A stretch of 64,000 bases of DNA from Agrypnia vestita (taxonomy: Eukaryota; Arthropoda; Insecta; Trichoptera; Phryganeidae), in contig JADDOH010023629.1 of NCBI GenBank assembly GCA_016648135.1, positions 1-64,000 on the forward strand, written 5' to 3'. Shown here in pieces: positions 54,144-64,000 of this stretch (its first letter is position 1; every line of letters begins with the position of its first letter). Below the pieces are notes generated by a model that was given only the letters and a program-made list of their open reading frames with translations, had not been told where the DNA came from and did no database searches. A program made the translations under genes and the position numbers.

Positions 54144-55321
54144 TAATATACCTGTATTTTTTGTTACAAAGTTCCAAATTGATCTTTATAATAATGTAAT
54201 GCCATAATATTTATTCGACACTTTTATAATTACCGGTAAATTACCTGTAAACCGGTATCAAGTTCAGAGTTTTACCTATTTACTGGTAATGCATATTTTA
54301 CGGTAAATTTGCATATCCTAAACCACATCACATTGAAAACGTCCACTATCTTCTGCCAGAAACATTTTTAGTATGTCATTATTTTTAAAAGAATGAAAAA
54401 CGAAAACCTTATGAATTCGAGTTAAATTTCTAAAATCCACGAAGCAGCTATTTTTCCATTACGATCATTTCCCATTTTCAGGGTCTGTGTGCCTTTCCGG
54501 CAATTTCGTCGTTTGCGCCACCATTCTTCCTGTTAAATTCTCATACAATTACACGGGGTTCGAGACGCCCCATGAATGATAAACGGCGAGCAACATCCGA
54601 TATTCAAGTACTGCAATTTGTTGGGTTAATATTAACTGGCTGCCTGTTGCAGCTCCAACTTAATTCTGGGAGCCTCCTTCCCCGCTGTTCCTCTCTCATT
54701 TCTATTCCTTAGTGCTCAGAAACCTCCTTTATGATAATATTTCAACATTTATTATCATTCCTTATTTTAATTATCTATGTAGCCATCTATTATTAATTTG
54801 ATGTAAGTTCGCCTTGATACAGAAAATCCCGGGTGAATGATTGATTTTGAGAGCAGGCGTTCAGAACAAAACAGATGTGTTCCACAATATTTTTGAAAGC
54901 GAATGACTTATAATGTAAAAAAGTAACCTATACAATAATTAAAGACGAATTAAAACATATAACATAACACCAAACTTACAGAAATTTAATATATTTATAA
55001 AATGTCAGATGTTTTGACATGTCAAGATTTTGATATATTCAATTATCATCAATATCGTACCTTATGAATTTCCAGTGTCAAATGATTTAGTCAGAATCAG
55101 ATTTGAGGAATTCTTCAAAACTAAGCAGAAATCTAAAAGAAATAAATTATTATTTGATTTTTTCCCAAAAAACCCAATTTTGCTGTCATCTGTGAACCAA
55201 TTGTTTTGTAAATTTTCGAAATTCGTGGTAATGTTCCTATTATACCGACGGAGTAATTCAAATTTAGAAAATATTCAGCGACGTTATCGGGCCGCCGCGT
55301 CGTTGCTAATCAAACTTTTCT
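54144..55321. other. Intergenic sequence with a unique-looking GC-richer island
   Basis: Island at 54470-54720 (CACGGGGTTCGAGACGCCCC, GGCTGCCTGTTGCAGCTCC) without ORF or repeat partner. The plus frame at 55030-55323 shows no domain. Confidence 0.4.
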
Positions 55322-55541
55322 AATGATTCCAATTTGAAAAAACCAATAAAATTTCTAAAAATCGAAATTATACTATAATTATTAATTTTTTTAACGAAAA
55401 TTTGATAGATCTTCTTGATCATCGCCACAAGTCTGCTTGCCAAGATTCAGCTCGATTGGATCACGGGAAAAGGGTCAAAAATCGATCCAAAGTTTTTGTT
55501 GACGGCAAGCAAGCAGACGCCACGAGTTAATATAAAGGGAG
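55322..55541 (+). mobile_element. TIR element family C, copy 4 (left end lost)
   Basis: GATTCCAATTTGAAAAAACC, CTTGATCATCGCCACAAGTC, GATTCAGCTCGATTGGATCA, ATCGATCCAAAGTTTTTGTT and the end CGCCACGAGTTAATATAAAG GGAGT correspond to the right two thirds of family C. The ACTCCCTTTC left end is not recognised. Confidence 0.72.
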
Positions 55542-55554
55542 TAATAAATTTGTA

Positions 55555-56143
55555 AGCAGCCTGACATTTCACGATCACATAGAGACGATCAGTGGTAATG
55601 CTCTGAGAATGTTAGGATTTGTTCTGCGTACTGCCAGGGTTTTCGAGAATACCCGCGTACTGAGAACTCTTTACAACTCCTTGGTGCGGAGTAGACTCGA
55701 GAGTGGCTCGATGATCTGGGGGCCATATGAGAGCAAGTACTCTCTTATGGTGGAGAAAGTCCAATAGAAGTTTCTGAGATATCTCTACATGAGAGAGTAC
55801 GGGCATTATCCTTGGCTTTACCCAACCGAGTTTCTCCAGGGTATGCTTGGCTACAATAGTTTAGAGACTAGAAGGAATGTGTATTTGATTACACTTTTAT
55901 CGATTGTTGCGCGGTATGATCGACAATACTGAAATTATGCAGAGCATTGGTTTGTATGTTCCTGATAACTACCTTAGACATCGTCAGCATAGATTGTTTC
56001 ACATTCCAATGTACAGGACCAACCTGCCGATGGTTATGCCTGTTGGAAAAGCTACAGCTATGCTGAACAAGATCGCTTTGGATATTGATATATTCCATGT
56101 GTCTGAGGGGGTTTTCCGAAGCAGGATTCTCCTACACCTTTGA
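55555..56143 (+). pseudogene. Jockey/CR1-like LINE ORF2 C-terminal relic
   Basis: Reads LTFHDHIETISGNALRMLGF, VLRTARVFENTRVLRTLYNS, LVRSRLESGSMIWGPYESKY, a stop (TAG 55765-55767), then FLRYLYMREYGHYPWLYPTE, MLGYNSLETRRNVYLITLL. A +1 shift near 55910 leads to IDNTEIMQSIGLYVPDNYLR to a stop at 56143. This is the post-RT tail of Jockey/CR1-like LINEs, the same clade as the 50.7 kb copy (LGFVLR, LVRS, ETRR blocks). One stop and one shift make it a fairly recent 5'-truncated copy. Confidence 0.85.
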
Positions 56144-56415
56144 CCAGATTATACAGGTCATTTCTAATTGTTTAATAATTGTTTAATAATAAATTAGTAT
56201 TTTAATACACAATATGTATATGTGTGTGTATGTATGTATGTATATGTATATGTGTATGTATGTATACATATGTGTTTATGTATATGTGTATATGGATGTG
56301 TATGTATATGTGTATATGTATATTTTTAGATGTAAGTTAATAATATGTATGCATTGAACATAATGTTTGTAATATACATATTATGTAATAAATAAAAATT
56401 GAAATTGAATTGAAT
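56144..56415 (+). repeat. LINE 3' UTR, TATG microsatellite and tail
   Basis: (TATG/TGTA)n at about 56216-56330, followed by TAATAAATAAAAATTGAAAT TGAATTGAAT, an AATAAA signal plus a short TTGAA-repeat tail typical of LINE 3' ends. Confidence 0.65.
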
Positions 56416-56971
56416 AAAATGAAAGATATAATAATTTCACTAAAATTTTTGTCATTCGAGGGGTTGGTTCATTAAAAGAAATGTTAATTTCAAACCATAT
56501 TATATCGCATACAAAAAGTAATCGCAGAATCGGTAGGGTGACGTCATTAACCATAAAATACGTAAATGTCGAGCTTTAAGGGTTACACCATTCTTGAAAT
56601 CTGAAATTAAGGTAGAAATTGAGAGACTGAATTATGTGCAGTTCTCCTCAATTTTTTAATCTCGTAACATTCATTAAAATTGACAGTTGTGGCATACATT
56701 AATTAAAATTGTACCAACGTATGTACACATGTACTTTAGCATCTCAAAAAATTATTATGTTTTTTTCACTACTTTTACTAATGTCTTTTATTTAAATTTA
56801 CTTATATTATTATTATGTATTATTTCAAAATTATTTTTATGTGAAATATGCTTATTAATTAAGTTAATAAGTTCATTACTGTCTATTTACACTCTCATAC
56901 ATAATAAATACTTATATACATATCATTTTCTTATATAAGAAAATATTTCCAAACAAATAAAAAAAATAATA
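56416..56971. other. AT-rich intergenic sequence
   Basis: No feature recognised. Confidence 0.4.
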
Positions 56972-57140
56972 TTTACTAGCCGTAAACCCGTGAAAGATCA
57001 TGAGACGTGATAACATTAATAATGACCCTTGTGCGTCGTAACTGAAGCGCGAGCTGACGTTTCACACTGGGACGCCCGGGCCTCATTAGCGACTGGTCAT
57101 CATCAGTGCTGTTGTTGTAATGCCAGCGTAATTCCAGCGA
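56972..57140 (-). mobile_element. Possible Helitron-like 3' end and unique-looking island
   Basis: The minus strand reads ATGATCTTTCACGGGTTTAC then GGCTAGT at 56977, similar to the ends at 17.86 and 30.80 kb. The adjoining 57020-57140 (GACGTTTCACACTGGGACGC) is GC-richer with no repeat partner, so the element's length is unknown. Confidence 0.35.
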
Positions 57141-58409
57141 GTTACGGACAGGCAGATATTAGAAATTAGGACACTTGATTTGGAAAAAGAATTAACACAC
57201 CTTTGTATACCAGAACGCGCAAGATTGTACACGTTCGTAATTTAAGTTTTTATAGTAAATTGTCATAGATATGTTAAAATTCTACAACATATATGCAATT
57301 TGCAATATTTCTTTTTGAAGAAAGCAAATTATGTTGTCTTCGATCAATAATTGAGCAACAGAACATATTCCCTATTTTATTTTGTTTGGAGATGATGGGT
57401 ACACACGTGTGTGGTGTGAACACTGTTTAATGAATAGGCCGTTCCATGTTCCGTACCACAGGGGGGGGGGGGGAGGGAAGTTGGGGAGATCAGATATTCT
57501 CGAGTATGTAAATTTAAATTTACGGCGTGAAACTACGAATACGTAAAACTATTTTTGCGGTTGATGATAGCAAACTACTCGTACTTCTGTAACCGCGGTA
57601 GAAGAACCGACGTTTTAGACAAACGGGTAGGTAGGTACTTGTAGAATAAAAAAAAATCAGTTCCATATACGACCTAAAGAGTAATTTCTGAATATATAAA
57701 ATATTCGAATGTGGAGTCTTTCACTTTGTAGAAATCCATTTTAATTAATTGAAATTAATGAAATCAAAAACTTAAAACACTGTTTTCTTTTTTCCACTAC
57801 TTTTATTTGAAAGGAGATACATTTACTTGATATTTTTTTCTCTATTTTTATTTGCCATAATATTTTCAACAATACAAATATACATATATTACACAAAAAA
57901 ACATTCGGACTTAAACAAAATAATTTAGAAACACTTAAAAATTATTAAAACTGAAATAGGCAAAATAATATCTTCAAAAATCAAAAATAACCCTCCGCTT
58001 CATAGCTTCTTACAATGTTCCTTCTCTCCTACCATCTAGAGGCCTCCTCCACTTCCAATGGACCCGTAACCCATACATCAGACGCACATTCCCACATATT
58101 CAGTCTACGTTAGCTTGATCTTTCTGTCATCGTATCAAATAAAAGTGGTGGGAAAAAACAACACAGTTAATAAAAAAAAAATTGAATATATATTTGAGAC
58201 TTTTTAATATAAAATATGTTTATTCAGCGGGTACCCAAGTAAAATTTGTAAGGAAAACTGTAATAGATTTTTTTCACGTTATTATATTATATTCACGTTG
58301 TGTTTATGCTCATCTTTTCGGTACTGGTATCAATACCAGGTGTCGTCCAAAATCATTTTAAAATTAAATAAGATTTTAAATTTAAAGAGGCTGAGTTTGA
58401 ATCCTGGTA
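57141..58409. other. AT-rich intergenic sequence
   Basis: A G run of 14 lies near 57461-57474. No gene recognised. Confidence 0.4.
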
Positions 58410-58551
58410 GAGGTCTTTTCATATAAGCTTGCAATTAAGTTAATGTGGGTACAGTGCGTACAGTACGCGAATTGTTTCGTTGTGTTAAGTTTATGGATAT
58501 CCGGACTGTACCCACACTAACTCAATTGCACGCTTATATGAAAAGACCTAT
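58410..58551. mobile_element. Hairpin MITE, 142 bp
   Basis: AGGTCTTTTCATATAAGCTT GCAATTAAGTTAATGTGGGT ACAGT is inverted as ACTGTACCCACACTAACTCA ATTGCACGCTTATATGAAAA GACCT: 45 bp arms with about four mismatches. The frame through it (58445-58633) is an artefact. Confidence 0.88.
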
Positions 58552-58714
58552 ACATATACATGCTAAGCAAATGCGCTGTCGTATTGCTGTTACAAACTTA
58601 ACTGCATCATATTATTTACGGATTTGGCGTTAATATTGTACAAATTATTAATGATGATCATTAAATTAGATGAATAATATTAAATTGATTTAATAATATT
58701 TTTATACATATTTA

Positions 58715-58885
58715 TGGAAATAAAGACACTTTTTTTTTCTATTGATAAAGATCAATCTCATATTGAAAAAATCGAAGATTGATAATGCCTTCATAAGACA
58801 AAACATGTCTTATAAAAACTAAAAATAAAGAACTAAAAAAACAAGTGTTTATATTTCCATATTTATGATTATGGAGTTCTACAAA
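58715..58885 (+). repeat. Dispersed repeat family D, copy 2
   Basis: ATTTATGGAAATAAAGACAC at the start and TATATTTCCATATTTATGAT TATGGAGTTCTACAAATTG at the end match the outer parts of the 19.7 kb repeat, with a different middle. Confidence 0.6.
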
Positions 58886-58909
58886 TTGACTTAATAATAA
58901 ATATTTTTA

Positions 58910-59044
58910 TAATTTACTACTTAAGATTCGAGATTAATAGAATCTTTCATTGACAGGTGAAGTATCAAATTATTATTATTAGTTTAATAAACTTCACCCG
59001 TCAATGAGAGTTTCTGTTACTCTCGAAACTTGAGTAGTTAAATA
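58910..59044. mobile_element. Hairpin MITE, ~135 bp
   Basis: CTACTTAAGATTCGAGATTA ATAGAATCTTTCATTGACAG GTGAAGT pairs with ACTTCACCCGTCAATGAGAG TTTCTGTTACTCTCGAAACT TGAGTAG: 47 bp arms, AT-rich loop. No coding capacity. Confidence 0.88.
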
Positions 59045-59474
59045 TAAATATATTATTAGAGTAGAGGTAACAAAGTTGTTGATGTTTTTCACCAAATTGA
59101 AACTACGTTTGCTTCGTTATTTTGAGAGACTTTGATAAATTTTAAATTTATTTATGTAATAGGAGCGCATCGTTGTAGACTGTAATAAATAATGAGATAT
59201 TGTGTTATTCATAAATCTCTTAAGCCTTAAATTACACAAAACCCTAGATTCATGTAGGGATTACCACTTTGCATCTGGTGCCTATCCGCATTAAAAAGTA
59301 TATTTCTTTCGTGCGAATACCATGACGATATATATAATTATTTTCCCATTCAAATAAGCAAACAGTTATAATGCTTTTATCGTAAAATAACAAGATTTCA
59401 GATATACATGGCAAAATATCCCAGAAAACTACACACAGAAGATTCTGAATGGTCATGAAAACATGAGAACATAT
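59045..59474. other. Intergenic; carries the 15.5 kb MITE right-arm sequence
   Basis: CATGGCAAAATATCCCAGAA AACTACACACAGAAGATTCT GAATGGTCATGAAAACATGA at 59408-59467 matches 15513-15572. No supported gene; the minus frame 59250-59624 is a shadow of the LINE tail. Confidence 0.55.
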
Positions 59475-59960
59475 TGGAATGCTAAAGAAACTACAAATAG
59501 TACAAAATAGAGCGATGCGCATAATACTGAAGTGTAATAGGAGAACTAAAATAACAAAAATGTGGAAACCGTAAATCAAAGAATAAAGTATAATGAAATG
59601 GTGCAAATATTTAAAATTAAACATGGATTAGTACCTAAATACTTTGATGACAGGATGAAGCTGAAAAAGGATTTTCATTCTTACAATACAAGAGGAAGCG
59701 ACAACATAAGACTACCAATGAAAAAGAAAAACACCTCACAAAATTGTATGATGTATAAAGATATAAAAATCTTCGATAGCTTGCCAAAGAAAATTCAAAA
59801 CACGGAGAATATAAGGAGTTTTAAACTGGAGTGCAAAAATTTTATTGTAAAAACTTTTAAACGATTAGATGGAATGCAATATGTCTAAGTGAAATCATAT
59901 ATTAGCCCACACAACATTATGTGTGGAACTAAATAATTAAGATAAATAAATAAAAAAAAT
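59475..59960 (+). pseudogene. Jockey/CR1-like LINE ORF2 tail and 3' end
   Basis: The first frame reads LKKLQIVQNRAMRIILKCNR to 59569. A shifted frame then gives QRIKYNEMVQIFKIKHGLVP, KYFDDRMKL, HSYNTRGSDNIRLP, FDSLPKKIQN and FKLECKNFIVKTFKRL to a stop at 59888. 'QNRAMRIILK ... FKI..GL.P.YF ... HSYNTR ... LP..I....F' is the canonical end of insect Jockey/CR1-like LINEs. The 3' UTR ends TGTGTGGAACTAAATAATTA AGATAAATAAATAAA, found again inverted at 39.85 kb. One frameshift and a missing ~10-residue block inactivate it. Confidence 0.88.
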
Positions 59961-60160
59961 ATTTAATTAGCTATTTTCATCTATAATCCAGTTGACAAGA
60001 TTTTTTTAAATCCGTTTCTTTAACGCAATGAGCGGTTATAAACATAAACATATAGTTTATGTCTGTCGGCAGTGGTTTTCCGGACTAGCGAGACCTCTGA
60101 TTGTTTTGTACACATTTTTGTTAATTTTTCCCTCAGGGGAGTAACTACTTTAACTTGTAG

Positions 60161-60448
60161 AAAAGGTATAAAGACTGTCTCCGAGAATCGTTGAGCCTAT
60201 GTGGAGCACCTAAGAACTGGGAGCAGCTGGCACAAGATCGTGTGAGCTGGAGGAGTTGCTCTCGGGTTCATGGTGTTGCGGCGGCCAGACGAGTAAAAAA
60301 TGAGCAACGAGCCGCAACCATGCGTCAACGGGACCGACCAATGCAACCTGACCCCTTCCTATGTGAAATATGCGGGAGAGAGTGCGGCTCTCGAATGGGG
60401 CTATTTTCCCATCGCAAAGCTCATGAGAGGCGCAGCAACAACAACTAA
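60161..60448 (+). pseudogene. LINE ORF2 C-terminal tail with C2H2 zinc finger
   Basis: The frame from 60161 is open for 95 codons to TAA at 60446-60448: KRYKDCLRESLSL, NWEQLAQDRVSWRS, an Arg/Gln-rich linker, then CEICGRECGSRMGLFSHRKA H, a C-X2-C-X12-H-X3-H finger. 'RYKD.LK..L...NWE.LA.DR..WR' followed by a terminal finger with SR.GL.SH is the end of a distinct LINE type; the finger may bind the element's RNA or target. No stop interrupts it, but no RT lies upstream, so it is a 5'-truncated fragment, in a GC-richer patch. Confidence 0.86.
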
Positions 60449-61931
60449 GTCAGCATGGCGAGGGGATCCTAGATTACGAGGCCCCGCTACAATAACAACT
60501 GTACCTTGTTTAATTAAAGTCTGTACGGTATTTCCTCACATATATATATATATCATTGTATCATGTCTCATTCTATTGTTTTGTATTGGTTTGCTATTAA
60601 TGACAGTTAAGCGGTTTTGTGTGGACGCCTCCCCGTGCCGCTTGCACTCGTATGAGTTTAAGTGGCAAGAGGAGTATGACCACTTAAGCATAAACAAATG
60701 TCGAATACAAAGAAAACATAAATGTAATAATATTTGCTCCGGAACATGGTGTAGACCCAGTTAAGCAAATGCAATGTGAAATAAAAATTGTCTTTAAATG
60801 TAGAATACAAATAATTAAATGGTAAATGATTCTGCGTGATTTAGAAAATACTAAAATTACTACTGAAGAGTAAAGAAAACGGTGTGTTAATAAATACTGC
60901 CCTGAAGCTATGAAAAAACATTGTGTCTATAGAACTAACACTCTCTAACAAAAACAACACATATTCGAGTCCAGCAATCTCTAGCGAAACTTTCAGAATT
61001 CAACCAGTGACGCAACGCTATGGGGGAGAAAAACACAGTTAATTAAATGGAATCTTTGTTCATAAAATTTTTTCCTCCCTCTCGCGAAGAAAAGATTTAA
61101 AAGACGGGTGTGTGTTTGGGATTTTTCGTTTTTATCTGACAATATGTTTATTTTTTTTATGATATTAGTTTAATGAAGTATATTTTTCAAGCAGTATATT
61201 TTTTTGGAATTAATTTATTTTGAGCAAATCTTCGGGACTTTTCCTAGAAACGATCGAACGGCGAATGTGGGTAGTGTAAATAATTTTAAGTGGGTGATTG
61301 GGAATCGAAAATCGAAAATTTTATTATTTATTGTTACAAACAGTTTCATTATATTTTTTTGTAGTCTTTTAAAACTATAAGGATATACATCCTATATTTT
61401 ATTGCTTATTTTATCTCCTGAAAAACAGACTAACTCTTGTGCTTGGAGAGGGAGGGATGTATGTTTATCAGAGTTATGTGAATAGTTTTTTCTATTCGGG
61501 TACCATATATTATATGGCATATTAACGCAATAATTTTACATTTTTCTTACATGGATAAAGTATATTGTTAAATTAACATTTTCTTTTTGTGTTGTATATT
61601 CTCCGATTTTCTTTTATCTGAAATTCTAGAGTTATGAAGCGCTTCATCATAGAACCTGAATATAAACGACATGCTAGGTTTAGCTATGTAACTATTATTA
61701 TGTAATTATAATCATCTTAAATAGGTTTTATTTTTTATTTCTTCCGCTATCAATGGCGGGCCATTCAACCAAATCTGAAAATAAAAGATAGTCCATTGCT
61801 TTTTAAGGTATTTTCCCATGATAATCTATTATGTAAGTTTCTAGAACTGAATCCACAGAAGCAATACCAAATATATTGAAGATAATTTAAAAAATCAAAA
61901 CTCGGGAAACTAAATTATACATAGGTCGTAT
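60449..61931. other. Intergenic sequence
   Basis: A frame overlapping the LINE end (60300-60764) is a shadow. The rest is AT-rich with no recognised feature. Confidence 0.4.
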
Positions 61932-62663
61932 TGGTTCTAATATATAAAAATTCAGTCTGCGTGTTGTGTTCGCAAAACTCGAAAATTAGTATGCTGATTG
62001 ATTTGAAATTTTGACATAAAGTTGCAATCGAATACGTGCGTGTATAAAACTCAATGTCTGTCTGTCTGTTCTTTATACAAATCTACACCGTTTGACTTAT
62101 CTGATCCAAATTTTGCATACTTATTCTTTAGGACCCGGCAGGTAACATAGACGAGATTTGTTCCCTCTCCCTTTACCCCTCCCTCTCTCCCTGATATATT
62201 TTCTCTGCAAATCTGTACCGTACGACCACTCTGACTCAAGTTTCGCATACTTATTCTTGGGACCCGGCAAGCAACATAGGCTAAAATTATTTCCTCACGT
62301 TTTACCCTACTCCCCCCCTGACATATTTTCTGTACAAATCTGCACCGGTTGACCGATTTAACTCAAATATTGCATAATTATTAACATTGACAAGATTTCC
62401 CCCTTCCCCTTTACTCTAACCCCTCCCACGATGTATTTTCTGTACAAATCTACACCGTTTAACCGATCTGAATCATATTTTGCATACTTATTCTTTAGGA
62501 CCCGGTAAGTAACATAGGAGACATTTCCTCCTTAGACATCAGTTCCATCCCAGTCTAAATTAAATGGAAACATTGTTTTTATAAGAGACTTTGCAAAACA
62601 ATGGAACCCTCCTCTATAAACTTATTTTAAACTAAATCAGGCAAACCCAGGCAACACCGGTGC
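61932..62663 (+). mobile_element. Helitron-like element with ~129 bp minisatellite, right copy
   Basis: Begins TTCTAATATATAAAAATTCA GTCTGCGTG, passes GTTCGCAAAACTCGAAAA, GTCTGTCTGTCTG at 62056, then four units (CAAATCTRCACCGTTTGACC... TTTTGCATACTTATTCTTTA GGACCCGG) at about 62111, 62241, 62369 and 62478; the third unit lacks ~20 bp. It ends GGCAACACCGGTGCGAACAG CTTGT, close to the CTAGT terminus of Helitrons. Same internal order as 3400-4011 but opposite orientation. The open frames across it are artefacts of the repeat. Confidence 0.68.
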
Positions 62664-63242
62664 GAACAGCTTGTTTTCTATAAAATTTTAGAACTGTATC
62701 ACAAAACTTTTAATAAATTCTTTTACAATTGATCTAATTCTGTCACAATACTCATTTGGTAAAACAATAGAGCAGGTACCTCCCTGCCTACGTTTTTAAG
62801 ATTTTATTAATTATAAATTATTATAAGATAGGTTGTATATAAATTCAGTAAAGACATTTTGCATTTAGATATGTTAGTGGATATGTATAGAATAATTTAC
62901 TAATGATAAAAAATCATTTTTAACTAGAATATATTTTGTAATGTTTGTTTATTTATTGAATAAATAGGTAGTTTTTTGTTGTTAAATTTAAAAAAATACC
63001 TGATTATGTTTTATGTTAAAAAGATTGCTAAAATTAATCAAAGCAAATTTTTATATAGGTTCTTATTTAATCTGATCCTACATAACGTATCTCCCTGTTA
63101 GGGTGAAGTCCAGGTAACAGGGGTGATTTTCCACCCACACCCAAAATGCCTCGACAAATCGAATAGAGATGTCGTGACAAATATTAATCAGATGCTGAGG
63201 GACAGGTAGAGAAAAAGATTGGTACAGTAAATACATTTTTTT
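62664..63242. other. AT-rich intergenic sequence
   Basis: No feature recognised. Confidence 0.4.
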
Positions 63243-63632
63243 CAAAATATATTATAGATGTCTCGTAGAGAAGAAATATATTTTTTTATGAAAAAGTAGG
63301 CATGAAGTCATTATTTGGGTGTTCATTGGGCTTAAACTATCGTACGGCTGGCTACGATAGTTTAAGCCGGCTACTTACTTACTTACTTACTTACTAGCCG
63401 GCTTTTTACGGCTAAAAAAAAAACCTATCGTACGGCTGGCTTAAGTGATCACTTTACACAATGTAACGTTCAACATTTCTGTATTCGATTAGGGGAATGA
63501 AAAAGCTTCGGACAGCGGTGGCGCGAGTGATAATTATAACACGCATGTGAAACAGGTTGTAAAAACTTAAATATATAAACTTCCAAAAAAAAGTGATAGA
63601 TGTGGTATTCTTCATGGGTGGAAATGGTTGAT
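63243..63632. repeat. Dispersed repeat family A, rearranged copy
   Basis: The left part (63243-63478) reads forward: ATTATAGATGTCTCGTAGAG, ATCGTACGGCTGGCTTAAGT, GATCACTTTACACAATGTAA. The right part (63490-63632) is the family's tail inverted: TGATAATTATAACACGCATG TGAAACAGG and GTGGTATTCTTCATGGGTGG. A small palindrome ACTATCGTACGGCTGGCTAC GATAGT and (CTTA)n 63370-63390 lie between. Two half-copies in opposite orientation, or an inversion. Confidence 0.7.
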
Positions 63633-63756
63633 TTGAGATCTGATTGTATCGGTGATCGGTAACTGAAATATAACTGTTGTTTAGTTCCCGATAGTTGCCC
63701 GTCAAATTGCGAAAAGTCTGTTATCAATCATCGACACAATCAGATACAGATCTCAA
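63633..63756. mobile_element. MITE family G, copy 2 (124 bp)
   Basis: TTGAGATCTGATTGTATCGG and CAATCAGATACAGATCTCAA ends. The core, inverted relative to the 33.3 kb copy, contains AACTGAAATATAACTGTTGT and GCCCGTCAAATTGCGAA. It directly abuts (or is inserted in) the rearranged family A copy. Confidence 0.85.
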
Positions 63757-64000
63757 ATAACTAGTGTGTCACTGTTTAAAATACCATCAATAGATAATAG
63801 TAGCTGAGAAGTGTGTGTTTTTCTAGCAATACAAGGGAATTAAAAAAAACAGACAAAGATAATAATTTCCCTGGTTGTGAGAAATGTAAGATATTTTTTA
63901 GTTGAACGATTTTTAGTTGAAGATAGTTATCTACGAGACGTAATAACTGAATTAGCTTATAAGTATGTAAATTAAAAGTTGTTATATACATATAAATTTA
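63757..64000. other. AT-rich sequence to window end
   Basis: No feature recognised. Confidence 0.4.

Noticed and set aside
58390..58408. B-box-like GAGTTTGAATCCTGG
   Set aside because: No A box upstream and directly followed by a MITE; chance match likely.
60300..60764. 154-codon plus frame overlapping the LINE zinc-finger tail
   Set aside because: It is in a different frame from the recognisable LINE tail and has no motif of its own.
62051..62352. Overlapping frames on both strands across 62.05-62.35 kb
   Set aside because: Produced by the ~129 bp minisatellite units, not by a gene.

Overview
This 64 kb window is AT-rich eukaryotic DNA, and everything recognisable in it points to an insect (order not resolved). 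It holds a BEL/Pao retrotransposon, Jockey/CR1-like and RTE-like LINE tails, a DD34D mariner, Harbinger and hAT derivatives, tRNA-derived SINEs, and a short block of degenerate CCTAA/TTAGG-type repeats. I find no convincing host protein-coding gene, rRNA or intact tRNA, and no bacterial features. The window reads as an intergenic or long-intron stretch filled with transposable elements of different ages.

Left part (1-16 kb). A BEL/Pao gag-pol reading frame runs off the left edge with no stop in 746 codons, followed by its leader and probable 5' LTR. Next come a ~129 bp minisatellite inside a Helitron-like element, a tRNA-derived SINE, a foldback MITE, an RTE-like LINE tail split by a solo LTR, a second solo LTR in the other orientation, several short TIR elements, a long TA microsatellite and a second RTE-like LINE tail.

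Middle (16-46 kb). Long featureless AT-rich stretches alternate with solo LTRs, copies of a dispersed 'GATCACTTTACACAATG' repeat, copies of a foldback MITE whose TIR contains AAAGCAAAGGCAGCA, a tRNA-like sequence, a 385 bp hAT element with a perfect 8 bp target duplication, a tandem pair of 'ACTCCCTTTC' elements, a 537 bp long-hairpin element, and a 591 bp Harbinger element with TAA duplications that still carries part of a MADF DNA-binding protein. A decayed gene of unknown family at 34.4-35.7 kb is split by a 144 bp TA-flanked MITE. A ~1.84 kb hAT-like element and a 145 bp Harbinger MITE follow.

Right part (46-64 kb). After about 4.6 kb with nothing recognisable comes a nested cluster: an internally deleted hAT element beside a Jockey/CR1-like LINE whose 3' region is interrupted by a nearly full-length mariner. 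That mariner transposase has two nonsense codons, but I see no frameshift. Beyond lie another solo LTR, three more LINE tails (one ending in a C2H2 zinc finger), hairpin elements, and an opposite-orientation copy of the minisatellite-bearing Helitron-like element from the left end.

Nothing here forms an operon or pathway. What the features share is mobility: autonomous elements (BEL, LINEs, mariner) and the non-autonomous families that would depend on such enzymes. The most useful internal evidence is that several families occur three or more times in the window, which lets boundaries and orientation be judged from the sequence alone.
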